From: Methanogenium sp.
GTDB taxonomy: Archaea; Halobacteriota; Methanomicrobia; Methanomicrobiales; Methanomicrobiaceae
Length of the DNA stretch: 47,817 nt
Direction: 5' to 3'
NCBI GenBank assembly: GCA_030595665.1
Contig: JAUVCV010000016.1
Location: 1-47,817, forward strand
Under the pieces are notes generated by a model. It saw only the letters and a list, made by a program, of their open reading frames with translations, searched no databases and was not told the origin of the DNA. Below, piece after piece: positions 14,588 through 24,403 of this stretch; positions within the stretch are counted from its first letter, which is position 1; every line of letters starts with the position of its first letter. Both the position numbers and the translations under genes were made by a program.

Positions 14588-15367
14588 ATGGCTCATACCG
14601 ATATCTATACAATACAGGCAGAACTTCTGCTCCAAATAGAGGATAAAAGAAAACGGCTTCGTTCCATGCCTCCTCTTCCGGAAGATGCTGCACATAAAAT
14701 ACATGAAGAGGCGGTGCTTTTGCACACGTATCATTCAGATGCAATAGAGGGAAATACCCTCACCCTCACGGAGACACAGCTCATCATCACCGAAGGGGTG
14801 ACGATAGAAGATAATTCACGTCAGGAAAATTGTGAGGCAGCCAATACTGCAAAGGCGTTTGAACTGACAGAAACGCTTGCAAAAGAAGAGGCACCGATAA
14901 GCCATGCCACCATTCAGCAGATTCATGAGGTCGTTACCGAGTCCGTTTCTGAAGAATCCGGGAAATACCGGAGGACAAATATCAAAGGGGCCGGCAGTGC
15001 AAAGTCATCTCCCAACTGGCCGGAGGTAACAAAACGGATGAATCAGCTGCTCTCAAATGTGGAGCACAGCAAACTGCACCCTATAGAGACTGCAGCCTTT
15101 CTGCATCAGCAGCTGGTTGAAATTCATCCATTCACCGATGGGAATGGCCAGGTTGCCCGTCTCCTTACCAATCTGTATTTACTCGAACGGGACTATCCTA
15201 CTGTCCTGATAAAAAGAGAAGACCGGAAAATCTACAATCAATACTTAAAACTGGGACATTCCGGAGATCTCACACCATTTTCCCATTTTATTACAAAAGC
15301 GGTTGATGAAAGCCTGACCACAATCCTCTCCGCATATACCGGGGATGATGAGATTCTGCCAAAATAA
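14588..15367 (+). CDS. Fic-domain protein (probable AMPylase)
   Basis: A 259-residue Fic protein. The N-terminal part carries an inhibitory-helix motif of the (S/T)xxxE(G/N) type, SDAIEGN (50-56), so it is a self-inhibited class II Fic. The core motif is HPFTDGNGQVAR (180-191): catalytic His180, the metal-binding Asp184 and the anion-hole GNG are present, but the usual Arg after GNG is Gln188. The last Arg191 is kept. Fic enzymes transfer AMP or related groups to target proteins. There is no Shine-Dalgarno, and a TATA-like element about 30 nt upstream suggests a leaderless mRNA. Target unknown. Confidence 0.88.
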   Translation: MAHTDIYTIQAELLLQIEDKRKRLRSMPPLPEDAAHKIHEEAVLLHTYHSDAIEGNTLTLTETQLIITEGVTIEDNSRQENCEAANTAKAFELTETLAKEEAPISHATIQQIHEVVTESVSEESGKYRRTNIKGAGSAKSSPNWPEVTKRMNQLLSNVEHSKLHPIETAAFLHQQLVEIHPFTDGNGQVARLLTNLYLLERDYPTVLIKREDRKIYNQYLKLGHSGDLTPFSHFITKAVDESLTTILSAYTGDDEILPK

Positions 15368-15956
15368 TAGTGCCGGGGATACGCCGTATTAAGAGGAAAA
15401 AGTGTCCCGGCATTCGGTCATGGCGGGGAATCACTAATGTAATGCCCAATTGGTGATTAAGGCATTTATACCAAGAATTTAATGTTGCAACCAGATTGCA
15501 AAGCTATGAAAATCTATCCAAAGTTATGCAAACGTGTGTGAAACAGAGGGAAACGGGGGTAATGCATCCCCCTGTTTTTTACCCCTTTGACAATCCTTTG
15601 ACCCACTGTTCTGTCCCTCTGTTTCGGGGAAACTGAGAGTGAATTGGACGTTTTTTGTGCTCTTTTTTGGTGCCGAAAAAATATGATTACTGACACGTTA
15701 TTTGGTGAAAAGAACGATGGATTACAGAGTATAATGGGGTCGCCATTGACGTGGTTTTTAGGGGGGATGCATGGGCTGGATGCCGGTGAGATCGGCCCGC
15801 TCCGGCCGTCTGTGTGGACGTAATTTTCCGGGACGGGGAGCAGCATTTAGGGGATTTCAGACATATTTAAGCGCCATTAGACATCTGATGCCAGATTTTT
15901 GCCCAAAATAAAATCAAAATACGGACATGTACGAAAATAACATTCAGCATTTAAAA
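15368..15956. other. 589-nt intergenic region with interleaved inverted repeats
   Basis: No supported gene. A 110-codon minus-strand frame (15514-15846) has no ribosome binding site or family features. At 15429-15466 two 6-bp inverted repeats interleave: AATCAC (15429-15434) with GTGATT (15453-15458), and AATGCC (15441-15446) with GGCATT (15461-15466). A TATA-like GCATTTATACC follows. TTGCAACC at 15485-15492 resembles half of the dyad seen at 1327 but is not paired. Confidence 0.4.
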
Positions 15957-16041
15957 TGCGAGGGAAGGGATTCGAACCCTCGAATACCTGCGTAACTGGA
16001 TCTTAAGTCCAGCGCCTTTGGCCTGGCTTGGCTACCCTCGC
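15957..16041 (-). tRNA. tRNA-Leu (UAA)
   Basis: Read on the minus strand it starts GCGAGGGTAGCC and ends with a 7-bp acceptor stem partner CCCTCGC plus discriminator A. The anticodon stem CTGGA/TCCAG holds loop CTTAAGA, anticodon TAA at 16003-16005. A long variable arm marks it as class II, and the T arm has GGTTCGAATCC. No intron; CCA is not encoded. Confidence 0.95.
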
Positions 16042-16108
16042 ACAGAAAGAACCGGAATACTCATACAAAGGAGTAACGGGAAATAATTTCAGTGCGTCCA
16101 ATGGATGC

Positions 16109-16180
16109 CATGCATTCCATACATATCACGCAATCCATACGCGTTATGCAGTACATACACGCCATTCACTCCATACCGGA
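16109..16180. repeat. Four degenerate 18-bp tandem units
   Basis: Units begin at 16109, 16127, 16145 and 16163 and share the core CCATAC or ACATAC at the same register (for example CATGCATTCCATACATAT). Similarity decays between copies, so the array is old. It is the first of three tandem-repeat types packed between the tRNA and hsp20. Confidence 0.6.
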
Positions 16181-16241
16181 GCATTGGATATTATACATTG
16201 TCTTACATGGCTAAAAATGTGGTGGAGTGAAACGGAGAAAA

Positions 16242-16325
16242 AAAGCAGATTGCAGTGTAAACTGCAGAGTTGATTGGGGAGTTGAGTGCAGAGTCGATTG
16301 CAACGTGAACTGCAACGTAAATTCC
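16242..16325. repeat. Seven degenerate 12-bp tandem units
   Basis: Units start every 12 nt from 16242: AAAGCAGATTGC, AGTGTAAACTGC, AGAGTTGATTGG, GGAGTTGAGTGC, AGAGTCGATTGC, AACGTGAACTGC, AACGTAAATTCC. They run directly into the TCAA microsatellite, whose 4-nt unit divides 12. Confidence 0.6.
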
Positions 16326-16326
16326 G

Positions 16327-16848
<522 letters not shown>

Positions 16849-16853
<5 letters not shown>

Positions 16854-16926
16854 GAGCTTGATCCATCTGCTTCCTCATATCCTCAAACTCGTCATAGACT
16901 GACCATCTGTACGGTCTTTGTAACAT
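16849..16926 (-). other. Displaced Hsp20 N-terminus with its own start and ribosome binding site
   Basis: The ATG at 16926, 9 nt after GGAGAGGTG, reads MLQRPYRWSVYDEFEDMRKQ, then MDQ, the usual start of Methanomicrobiales Hsp20. After CAA the frame runs on to a stop without any crystallin sequence, while the main frame reads LMNWASSSAF. Removing one base near 16855-16858 would join them as QMDQ-LMNWASS. This is a one-base insertion, a sequencing error, or less likely a programmed +1 shift. A TATA-like TTTAAATATT lies at about 17042-17052. Confidence 0.65.
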
Positions 16927-17421
16927 TTTTTACAACACCTCTCCTGCATATCCGACACTTTCGTACCGAAATGGCTGTACCAAAGTGGCCATCCAGGCAC
17001 CAGCCGGATATAACAAAGATACCCCCGAACATGCCTGACAAAATATTTAAAGACTTTCTTCACCGGATAAACCGCCTTCAATGTACCCGTATTATCCCAA
17101 AATTTGGAATATCGTCCGTTATTGACGCGAGGAACAAAATTGTGCAAACTATTCACATCCAAAGGAAAAAATAGCATTTTCCCGACTGAATACCCCCCAC
17201 ATTCAGTGAGACACCATACATACGACACGTTCAGGAGATTGCGAATGGATACCCACCCATACAGGTATACATCCAAAATGAGCATGAGAAGCAGTCCCCG
17301 TCCGGCATCACACACTCCTCTGTCTCCTCCCTCATCGAAACAATCACACCGTGGTATTAGCCCTGCCACGTTCTGTAAAAAAACGATGACATGCAAAAAT
17401 GATTTCCGGAAAAAACCACTT
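16927..17421. other. Intergenic region upstream of hsp20
   Basis: Holds the hsp20 promoter (minus TATA-like TTTAAATATT near 17042-17052) and a near-perfect palindrome TTTCGTACCGAAA at 16959-16971, just upstream of the ribosome binding site, a possible site for a heat-shock regulator. A 263-codon minus frame crosses this region into the next gene but is Cys/Leu/Arg-rich nonsense. No other gene seen. Confidence 0.4.
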
Positions 17422-20400
17422 TCACCCTTCTCTCGTTTTTTGCCGGATAAGTGCTGCTGCTCCAAGCCCCATGAGTATACCTGCATATCCAACCGGTGAG
17501 GTGGTTTCTTCCGGCATCGGCGTTGGTTCTTCAGCGGTAGAGACAGATCCCGAATCTCCCGGTGTAAGGGAATCGTCAGGTGTCGTCTGTTCTCCGGCAC
17601 CCGGCATGTCGCCAGACACACCGCCAAGAGCAATCCACCCGGTGCCCGGACAAGTTGCCCCGGCAATAACTATCCGGGCGTCATCGCCGGTTATTTCAGC
17701 GGAATACTCCGTCCATTCCCCTGCGGTTGCATTATACCACCACAATGATGGAATGGCGTTTCGTTCGGTAAGCCAGTCTTTCGGTATGCTGAACGTGTAG
17801 GTGATCTCAGCAATGTCAGAGGCATCTGCTTTGTAGAGGTGCACGAGATCATACTGGTAAATCGGTGCATCGGGAGGTAAAATGCCATTTCCAGGGCCGG
17901 ATTTCTTTTCGATGGTGATCATCAGATCCGATATATCTGCCGCAGGGAGAATCATGGCTTTTGTCACTGCGGTGTTTTTAAATGTCATTGAGGTTCGGTC
18001 ACCTGCTTTCAGATGAGATACTGAACCAATACCGGTATGGGAAGCACTCCCTGATCCTGGCGAGGGAATCGGAGGTAAGACCGTTATCACCTCTGATGTT
18101 TCGTTATAATACCCATTGGCTGATACGTTCAGAGTAAGAGTATAGTCACCAACCTCCGGGTAGGTAATCATTCGGTTGATTTCATCCGGGCTGGTCGCAT
18201 TAATCCACGTGCCGTTGCCAAACGAGAAGTTCCACATGGTTGGCTGTCCTGATGAATAGACTTCCATTCTGACATCCAGCGGAGCTATTCCTGTTTGAGG
18301 TGACAGCGAGATGGTCGGTTCCGGCATTGATACGGCAATTCCCTGTGACGTCTCGTTATAATACCCATTTGCTGATACGTTCAGAGTAAGAGTATAGTCG
18401 CCTGCCTGTTGGTAGGTAACCATTCTGTTCAGATCATCTGAACGGGTTGCGTTAATCCACCTGCCATCACCAAGAGATAGGTTCCATGCAATGGGTTGCC
18501 CGGATGCTGCTGCTGCTTCTATCCTGACATCCAGTGGTGCGGATCCGTGATCAGGTGAAACGGAGAGAATAGGTTCAGGCATCGAGACGGTTATTGCCTG
18601 TGACGTTTCGTTATAATACCCGTTCGCAGATACATTCAGAGTTAGGATATAGTCCCCCGCCTGTTGGTAGGTAACCGTTCTGTTCAGATCATCTGAACGG
18701 GTTGCGTTAATCCACCTGCCATCACCAAGAGAGAGATTCCATGCACTGGGTTGCCCGGATGCTGCTGCTGCTTCTATCCTGACATCCAGTGGGGCGGATC
18801 CGTGATCAGGTGAAACAGAGAGGGCAGGTTCAGGCATTAAGACTGTTATTGCCTGTGACGTTTCGTTCGAGCAACCGTTCGCAGATACATTCAGAGTGAG
18901 GGTATAGTTCCCCGCCTGTTGGTAGGTAACCGTTCTGTTCAGATCATCAGAACGGGTTGCGTTAATCCACCTGCCATCACCCAGAGAGAGATTCCATGCA
19001 GTGGGCTGCCCTCCGCGTGAAGATGCCTGAATGATGACATCCAGTGGTGCGGTTCCTTCTTTCGGTGAAACCGAGAGGGCAGGTTCAGGCATTAAGACCG
19101 TTATTTCCTGTGACGTTTCGTTCGGGCAACCGTTCGCAGATACATTCAGAGTGAGGGTATAGTCGCCTGCCTGCGGGTAGGTAACGGTTCTGTTCAGATC
19201 ATCCGAACGGGTTGCGTTAATCCACCTGCCATCACCCAGAGAGAGATTCCATGCGGTGGGTTGTCCTCCGGGTGAAGATGCCTGTATGATGACATCCAGT
19301 GGTGCGGTTCCTTCTTTCGGTGAAACAGAGAGAACAGGTTCAGGCATCGAGACCGTTATTGCCTGTGACGTTTCGTTTGAATAGCCGCTGGCTGATACGT
19401 TCAGGGTGAGGGTATAGTCCCCTGCCTGTTGGTAGGTAACCGTTCTGTTCAGATCATCTGAACGGGTTGCGTTAATCCACCTGCCATCACCAAGAGAGAG
19501 ATTCCAGGCACTGGGTTGCCCGGATGCTGCTGCTTCTATCCTGACATCCAGTGGTGCGGATCCGTGATCAGGTGAAACGGAGAGAACAGGTTCAGGCATC
19601 GAGACCATTACTGCCCGGGATGTCTCGTTATAATACCCGTTCGCAGATACATTCAGAGTGAGGGTATAGTCCCCTGCCTGTTGGTAGGTAACCGTTCTGT
19701 TCAGATCATCTGAACGGGTTGCGTTAATCCAGTTCCCGTCCCCCAGAGACAGGTTCCATGCGGTGGGTTGTCCTCCTCGTGGCCATGCCTGTATGATGAC
19801 ATCCAGTGGAGCGGTTCCTTCTTTCGGTGAAACGGAGAGGGCAGGTTCAGGCATTGAGACGGTTATTTCCTGTGACGTTTCGTTCGAGCAACCGTTCGCA
19901 GATACGTTCAGGGTAAGCGTATACTCACCGGCCTGCGGATAGGCAACGGTTCTGTTCAGATCATCCGAACGGGTTGCGTTAATCCAGTTCCCGTCCCCCA
20001 GAGACAGGTTCCATGCAGTGGGTTGCCCGGCTGCTGCTGCTTCTATCCTGACATCCAGTGGAGTGAGCCCACAAACCGGTGAAACAGAGAGGGTCGGTTC
20101 CGGCATTGAGACAGTTATCGCCTGTGACGTTTCGTTCGAGCAACCGTTCGCAGATACGTCCAGGGTGAGCGTATACTCACCGGCCTGTGGGTAGGTGACG
20201 GTGCGATTGAGCACATCCGAACTGGTCGCATTGATCCATTTGCCATCTCCCAGAGACAGGTTCCATGCGGTGGGTTCGTCCCTGCATGAGACATTCAGCG
20301 CTACGGACAGAGGTGCCTCTCCTGCATCCGGAGATAGTGCCAGCACCGGTTCAGACATTAAGACTGTTATGTTCCGGGAGGTCTCGTTTGAGAATCCGGT

Positions 20401-22323
20401 GATAGTGTTGGTGGCATTCAGCACAACCGAATAAATTCCGACCTGACTGAAGGTGTGTGTGGTATTTTGGGAGGTGGCTTTACCATCATAAAAAGTCCAG
20501 TTCCATGTGTCTGCTTCAATATTTCCTGTTGCACTGCCATTGAAGACAACATGTAATGGCGCGAGACCCTGTAAGGGACTGGCAGAGATGACGGGAGTCA
20601 TCTGCGCCTCCTCAAGCGTAAGAGCAAGGGCACGTTTTTCCCCTGCACTGACGGTCACTCTGGTGGTATTGACAAGATTATCCTTCTTTGCCAGAATGGT
20701 GTGTGTTCCTGTTGGAAGGTAGAGGGCGACCGGTGCATCTGTGGTGCGGTTGATATCCCTTTTATCCACAAAGAGGATTGCCCCGGAAGGATTTGTTGCA
20801 ATGGTCAGTGTCCCGCGGGAGCTGTTATACACAAGGGGAAGTTCGTCGGTGCCGACGGTGGTGCCTAAACTCATTTCAGTAAACGTGATATTTTCATCAC
20901 AGATGCCATCGAAATTGGCATCCTTAGCAGTCTCTGAAAAGCCGGTGCCTCCCGGACTGGCCCAGACATTTCCCCCGCAATACGGCCCCCCGACAATATT
21001 CTCTTTCAGAAGCAGGGTCTGGTTAAAGACCACATCCCAGGCATATGATGATCGGGTATATGCATCGAAATTCATCTCATTACTGAAGAAATTGTTTCTG
21101 AGTGTGAGTCCGCTATCTTCTGCATAGACCCCACCGCCGTAATTGGCTGTGTTGTCGTATATGGTGGTGTCTCCGATGGTCAGTGTGCCACCAGAGACAG
21201 AGACCCCGCCGCCACCATAGGCTGTGTTGTCATGTATGGTGGTGTTTCCAATGGCCAGCGTACCACCAGAGACAGAAATCCCGCCGCCACAATTATTTTC
21301 CGCTGTGTTGCTGCATATGGTGGTCTTTTCAATGGTTGATGTGGCCCCCAGGGCATAGACCCCGCCGCCGCCATCATTGACTGTGTTGTTGTATATGGTG
21401 GCATCCCTGATGGTGAGCAGGCCAGAATTTGCATAGACCCCGCCACCGAGATAGGCTGTGTTGTGGTGTATGGTAGCGTTTTCAATGGTAAGAGTAGCAG
21501 ATTCTGCATCGACCCCACCACCGAGATTGGCTGTGTTTTCATGTATGGTGGTGTCCCTGATGGTGAGCGTACTGCCTATATAAACAAACACTCCGCCACC
21601 ATTAACTCCGGCGGTGTTGTTGCATATGGTGGTGTCTCTGATGATGAGCGTACTGCTTATATAAACAAACACTCCGCCACCCTGCTGACTGGCGGTGTTG
21701 TTATCTATGATGCTGTCTTCAATGGTCAGTGTGGCATAATTGGCAAAGACCCCACCACCCTTGACAGGGGAATGATGGTTATTTGAGATGTCCAGGCCAC
21801 GTAAGGTGACATTATTGGCTGTTATGGTTAGTGTCGACGTTTTGTCCGTTGTGGCGGTAATCAGCGGACGAACCGGAGATCCTTCCCATTGTTCTAAGAT
21901 AACATTTGGTGCTGATATGGTGACGCCGCCCTCATAGGTGTGGCCCTCAGCACCCCAGATGCGGATGGTATCGCCATCGCCGATTTCGGGAATGAGAGAG
22001 ATCTCGCTATAGTTCCCGTCTCCTGGAATGGTGGAGACACTCCAGAGTGCCGGATGGATAATGGGCCGGACAGCGGCCGCCTCTACGGTATCAAAACATA
22101 GCTGTGCTGTGGAAAGAATACCCGAATTATTTTCCATCGCGGGTAATGTGCTGTCTGGTTCCGCAATAACGGATACCACTGAGTCATCTTCTGTCGGTTG
22201 TGGCGAATTATTTCCCACCGGTGTCGCATTCACTTCCGGAAGTGCAGACCCGGATACACATAACCCAAAAAGGAGGATGGCTACTATAATTATTATTTTT
22301 ACTTTCAAAATATTCACCCGCAT
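17422..22323 (-). CDS. Giant surface protein: beta-helix, PEGA, ten PKD repeats, PGF-pre-PGF, C-terminal anchor
   Basis: A 1633-residue extracellular protein. A signal peptide (MRVNILKVKIIIIVAIL...) is followed by a right-handed beta-helix (about 160-420) of repeated GGGV-x-TLTI-x-DTTI-x-NNTA turns. A PEGA domain follows (about 500-558; NPSGAILFVD). Ten PKD-like domains of about 83 residues cover roughly 573-1418, most with the same core PTAWNLSLGDGRWINATRSD. A PGF-pre-PGF domain spans about 1426-1567, and a Pro/Thr/Glu linker with one membrane helix and basic end closes it. Asn-x-Ser/Thr sites are very dense, so heavy N-glycosylation is likely. The start at 22323 follows GGGGAC. It probably serves adhesion or as a cell-surface layer component. 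Confidence 0.88.
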   Translation of the reverse strand: MRVNILKVKIIIIVAILLFGLCVSGSALPEVNATPVGNNSPQPTEDDSVVSVIAEPDSTLPAMENNSGILSTAQLCFDTVEAAAVRPIIHPALWSVSTIPGDGNYSEISLIPEIGDGDTIRIWGAEGHTYEGGVTISAPNVILEQWEGSPVRPLITATTDKTSTLTITANNVTLRGLDISNNHHSPVKGGGVFANYATLTIEDSIIDNNTASQQGGGVFVYISSTLIIRDTTICNNTAGVNGGGVFVYIGSTLTIRDTTIHENTANLGGGVDAESATLTIENATIHHNTAYLGGGVYANSGLLTIRDATIYNNTVNDGGGGVYALGATSTIEKTTICSNTAENNCGGGISVSGGTLAIGNTTIHDNTAYGGGGVSVSGGTLTIGDTTIYDNTANYGGGVYAEDSGLTLRNNFFSNEMNFDAYTRSSYAWDVVFNQTLLLKENIVGGPYCGGNVWASPGGTGFSETAKDANFDGICDENITFTEMSLGTTVGTDELPLVYNSSRGTLTIATNPSGAILFVDKRDINRTTDAPVALYLPTGTHTILAKKDNLVNTTRVTVSAGEKRALALTLEEAQMTPVISASPLQGLAPLHVVFNGSATGNIEADTWNWTFYDGKATSQNTTHTFSQVGIYSVVLNATNTITGFSNETSRNITVLMSEPVLALSPDAGEAPLSVALNVSCRDEPTAWNLSLGDGKWINATSSDVLNRTVTYPQAGEYTLTLDVSANGCSNETSQAITVSMPEPTLSVSPVCGLTPLDVRIEAAAAGQPTAWNLSLGDGNWINATRSDDLNRTVAYPQAGEYTLTLNVSANGCSNETSQEITVSMPEPALSVSPKEGTAPLDVIIQAWPRGGQPTAWNLSLGDGNWINATRSDDLNRTVTYQQAGDYTLTLNVSANGYYNETSRAVMVSMPEPVLSVSPDHGSAPLDVRIEAAASGQPSAWNLSLGDGRWINATRSDDLNRTVTYQQAGDYTLTLNVSASGYSNETSQAITVSMPEPVLSVSPKEGTAPLDVIIQASSPGGQPTAWNLSLGDGRWINATRSDDLNRTVTYPQAGDYTLTLNVSANGCPNETSQEITVLMPEPALSVSPKEGTAPLDVIIQASSRGGQPTAWNLSLGDGRWINATRSDDLNRTVTYQQAGNYTLTLNVSANGCSNETSQAITVLMPEPALSVSPDHGSAPLDVRIEAAAASGQPSAWNLSLGDGRWINATRSDDLNRTVTYQQAGDYILTLNVSANGYYNETSQAITVSMPEPILSVSPDHGSAPLDVRIEAAAASGQPIAWNLSLGDGRWINATRSDDLNRMVTYQQAGDYTLTLNVSANGYYNETSQGIAVSMPEPTISLSPQTGIAPLDVRMEVYSSGQPTMWNFSFGNGTWINATSPDEINRMITYPEVGDYTLTLNVSANGYYNETSEVITVLPPIPSPGSGSASHTGIGSVSHLKAGDRTSMTFKNTAVTKAMILPAADISDLMITIEKKSGPGNGILPPDAPIYQYDLVHLYKADASDIAEITYTFSIPKDWLTERNAIPSLWWYNATAGEWTEYSAEITGDDARIVIAGATCPGTGWIALGGVSGDMPGAGEQTTPDDSLTPGDSGSVSTAEEPTPMPEETTSPVGYAGILMGLGAAALIRQKTREG
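18070..20605 (-). repeat. Tandem array of PKD-encoding repeats, about 249 bp each
   Basis: Ten units. Eight are very similar in DNA, alternating two sub-types: PKEGTAPLDVIIQA and PDHGSAPLDVRIEAAA. The outermost units (next to PEGA and next to PGF-pre-PGF) are most divergent. Conserved third-position bases between units indicate recent unequal crossing-over or gene conversion. Confidence 0.8.
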
Positions 22324-22590
22324 TTGTCCCCGGGAAACGCTCATCGCTTGATTCAGAGAGCAATGTAATAGATTTTCAGGGAGGATCCTGATTTGATATA
22401 TCAATGTTCACGTTGTGCAATAAATGCGCATTGATTTATCTGATAACGGCAATATTTGCTGTTTCCGGATCGGGTGACAGGTAATATTCGATAAAAAAAT
22501 GCAAAGACACGCCTGAAAAGTATTATTTTTCCAAGGTATGGGTGAAGTATCGGCAATAATCTGCCCATCAGAAAAACAGGAGATCCACAC
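22324..22590. promoter_or_regulatory. Upstream region of the giant surface protein
   Basis: A minus-strand TTGATATATCAAAT at about 22392-22405 is a likely TATA element, giving a leader of about 50 nt. A 6-bp repeat TCAATG/CATTGA brackets 22402-22435. No gene is seen between here and the DUF2070 stop. Confidence 0.35.
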
Positions 22591-24345
22591 CTACAACAGC
22601 ACCAGATACGCCACAATCGAGAGCAGGAATGCAAAGATCAAAATCGCCACCCCAAGCGGAGCAACAAAGGTGAGCACCGCATTCACCGTGCTTGCAAGCC
22701 TGGAGATGATGTTCGACCCGAAGACCGTCACACCCTCAACCCAACCGGTGCCGCCTGCAGCCTCTGCCGGTGCGAGGTCAGCCACAGCCGCACGGACCAC
22801 GTCTTCTGCATAAGGAATTATGTCCTCAGCGGTGACACGGTAGCCCACAGGATTCCTACCGGATAGTGTATTCACCACATGCGAATCAGTGGTCATAATC
22901 TCACACTCATCGACCACCGTCAGCAGATGATTACGCAGCACCTCGCGGACACCGTGCTCCACATTATTGCCGTCAAAGAGCACATAAGCCGTCACCTGAT
23001 TCTCCACGCGGACCACGAGTGCCATAATCCCCAGATCGCCAAAGCCCTCTTCGCGGGTAAATGGCACCGTTTGGTGGGCCGACCCCGCTTCAAAGGCCGA
23101 GACCGGCGCTGCAGCACGCCCGACCGATGCCTCCTGGGCTGCGTTCCAGTATTCATAGGCAGTCAGTGACCCCGTAACGACCGGTTCAGTTATGTCCATC
23201 ATACAGTTATGAGCATCCACAAACGCCACATGCCGGTAATGCCCCTGACACTCCGCCATCACCGCAAGCCCGATTGCATACTCCAGATCCTCAGTCATTT
23301 CCGGCGACCGGGTCGCAACCAGCAGCAGTGAGTCACCAAATCCCTGGGCACAGATATCAACCGTCCCACAGGTATACCGCCGCGAAGCCGTCGCCCCTTC
23401 AGAGAAGACCGCATCACGACGGGATGTCTTCACCGCATCCGCCATCAGAGTCACTTCACTCTCTGAAATAAGATTGAAGTCATGCGTCGCACAGCCATGG
23501 GCAACAAAGGTGTCCGGGCCCAGCATATCGTGGAGCACCTTCGGCAGATTCGCCCCGCCAATCTCCCCCATCGGGCCGGGATGCAGGTTTGGCACCGTGA
23601 ACGTGATATCCCTCCGCCCCACACGGGAAAAAAAGATAGACGCCTGATGGACATAGACATCCTCACCTACTTCCATAAAGAAATCATCCAGCGCTTTGTC
23701 CCCGTCGGTATTGTGGGCAATAAACGCATTAATGAAGTGCAGGGCACTAACGTGGAAGTTCTTCTTCAGGGGCCGTTCCACCAGCCAGATAAAGAGCAGC
23801 ACCCCGCAACCAAAGAGCAGGTGCAGCGCGAGCACAAAATACAGAAAGTCCATCCCGAAATAATATGTTCCCGTCACCGCTGCGGCCATACTCTGCAGGG
23901 CTGCCGCAGGCACCATCCGACTCATCCGGTAATCAGCAATCCCCGCGAGGACAATCAACCGGACGGAGAAGACCACCCCCAGTGCTACTGCAAAGAGCAC
24001 TGAATAGAAATTCGGGTACGGTAAAAAGGTTAAGAGGAGACTCACAATCACCTGGAAAACCATGCACGCCATTGCGAGAAGTGCCGAGCGGTTCCAGGTA
24101 ATCTTCCCCCCAACACCCTCCACACAGGGTTTGGTCAGAACAAACGCAAAGAGTGCGGGGAATACATACCCCAGAAACCCGAATACTAACAGGTAATTAC
24201 GCCCGCCGATGAAACCCGCCCCGTCTATAACAATCCCAAAAAGAATTATAATCATAACCGAACGCGGCCATGCGGGCGCTGCAAAAATGTAGCGGGAGAG
24301 ATCCTCAAGTGCATTATTGCTGCCTTTTTCTGTCAGATTCTTCAC
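22591..24345 (-). CDS. DUF2070 family membrane protein
   Basis: A 584-residue archaeal membrane protein. The N-terminal half has about six to seven membrane helices (from WPRSVMIIILFGIVIDGAGF onward). A soluble domain of about 330 residues follows, with NLHPGPMGEIGGANLP, HGCATHDFNLISESEV, FVDAHNCMMD and TTDSHVVNTLSGRNP, then one or two C-terminal helices. His/Asp-rich motifs suggest metal binding or hydrolase activity, but the family has no known function. I chose a GTG start at 24345; the TATA-like CATATATAGG at about 24380-24390 gives a leader of only about a dozen nt, so longer upstream frames are not translated. Confidence 0.8.
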   Translation of the reverse strand: MKNLTEKGSNNALEDLSRYIFAAPAWPRSVMIIILFGIVIDGAGFIGGRNYLLVFGFLGYVFPALFAFVLTKPCVEGVGGKITWNRSALLAMACMVFQVIVSLLLTFLPYPNFYSVLFAVALGVVFSVRLIVLAGIADYRMSRMVPAAALQSMAAAVTGTYYFGMDFLYFVLALHLLFGCGVLLFIWLVERPLKKNFHVSALHFINAFIAHNTDGDKALDDFFMEVGEDVYVHQASIFFSRVGRRDITFTVPNLHPGPMGEIGGANLPKVLHDMLGPDTFVAHGCATHDFNLISESEVTLMADAVKTSRRDAVFSEGATASRRYTCGTVDICAQGFGDSLLLVATRSPEMTEDLEYAIGLAVMAECQGHYRHVAFVDAHNCMMDITEPVVTGSLTAYEYWNAAQEASVGRAAAPVSAFEAGSAHQTVPFTREEGFGDLGIMALVVRVENQVTAYVLFDGNNVEHGVREVLRNHLLTVVDECEIMTTDSHVVNTLSGRNPVGYRVTAEDIIPYAEDVVRAAVADLAPAEAAGGTGWVEGVTVFGSNIISRLASTVNAVLTFVAPLGVAILIFAFLLSIVAYLVLL

Positions 24346-24403
24346 CCCCGGGTAGTATCTTGCAAAGTTTGATCCGTGCCTATATATGGAATATGATATT
24401 TTT

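Noticed and set aside
15485-15500. TTGCAACC with a second TTGCAA after the Fic gene
   Set aside because: No GGTT half-site at the right spacing and no gene downstream.
15514-15846. 110-codon minus-strand open frame
   Set aside because: Low-complexity Pro/Ser/Arg composition, no start signal; probably intergenic.
16875-17666. 263-codon minus-strand open frame
   Set aside because: Overlaps the end of the giant surface protein in another frame; composition is unlike real proteins here.
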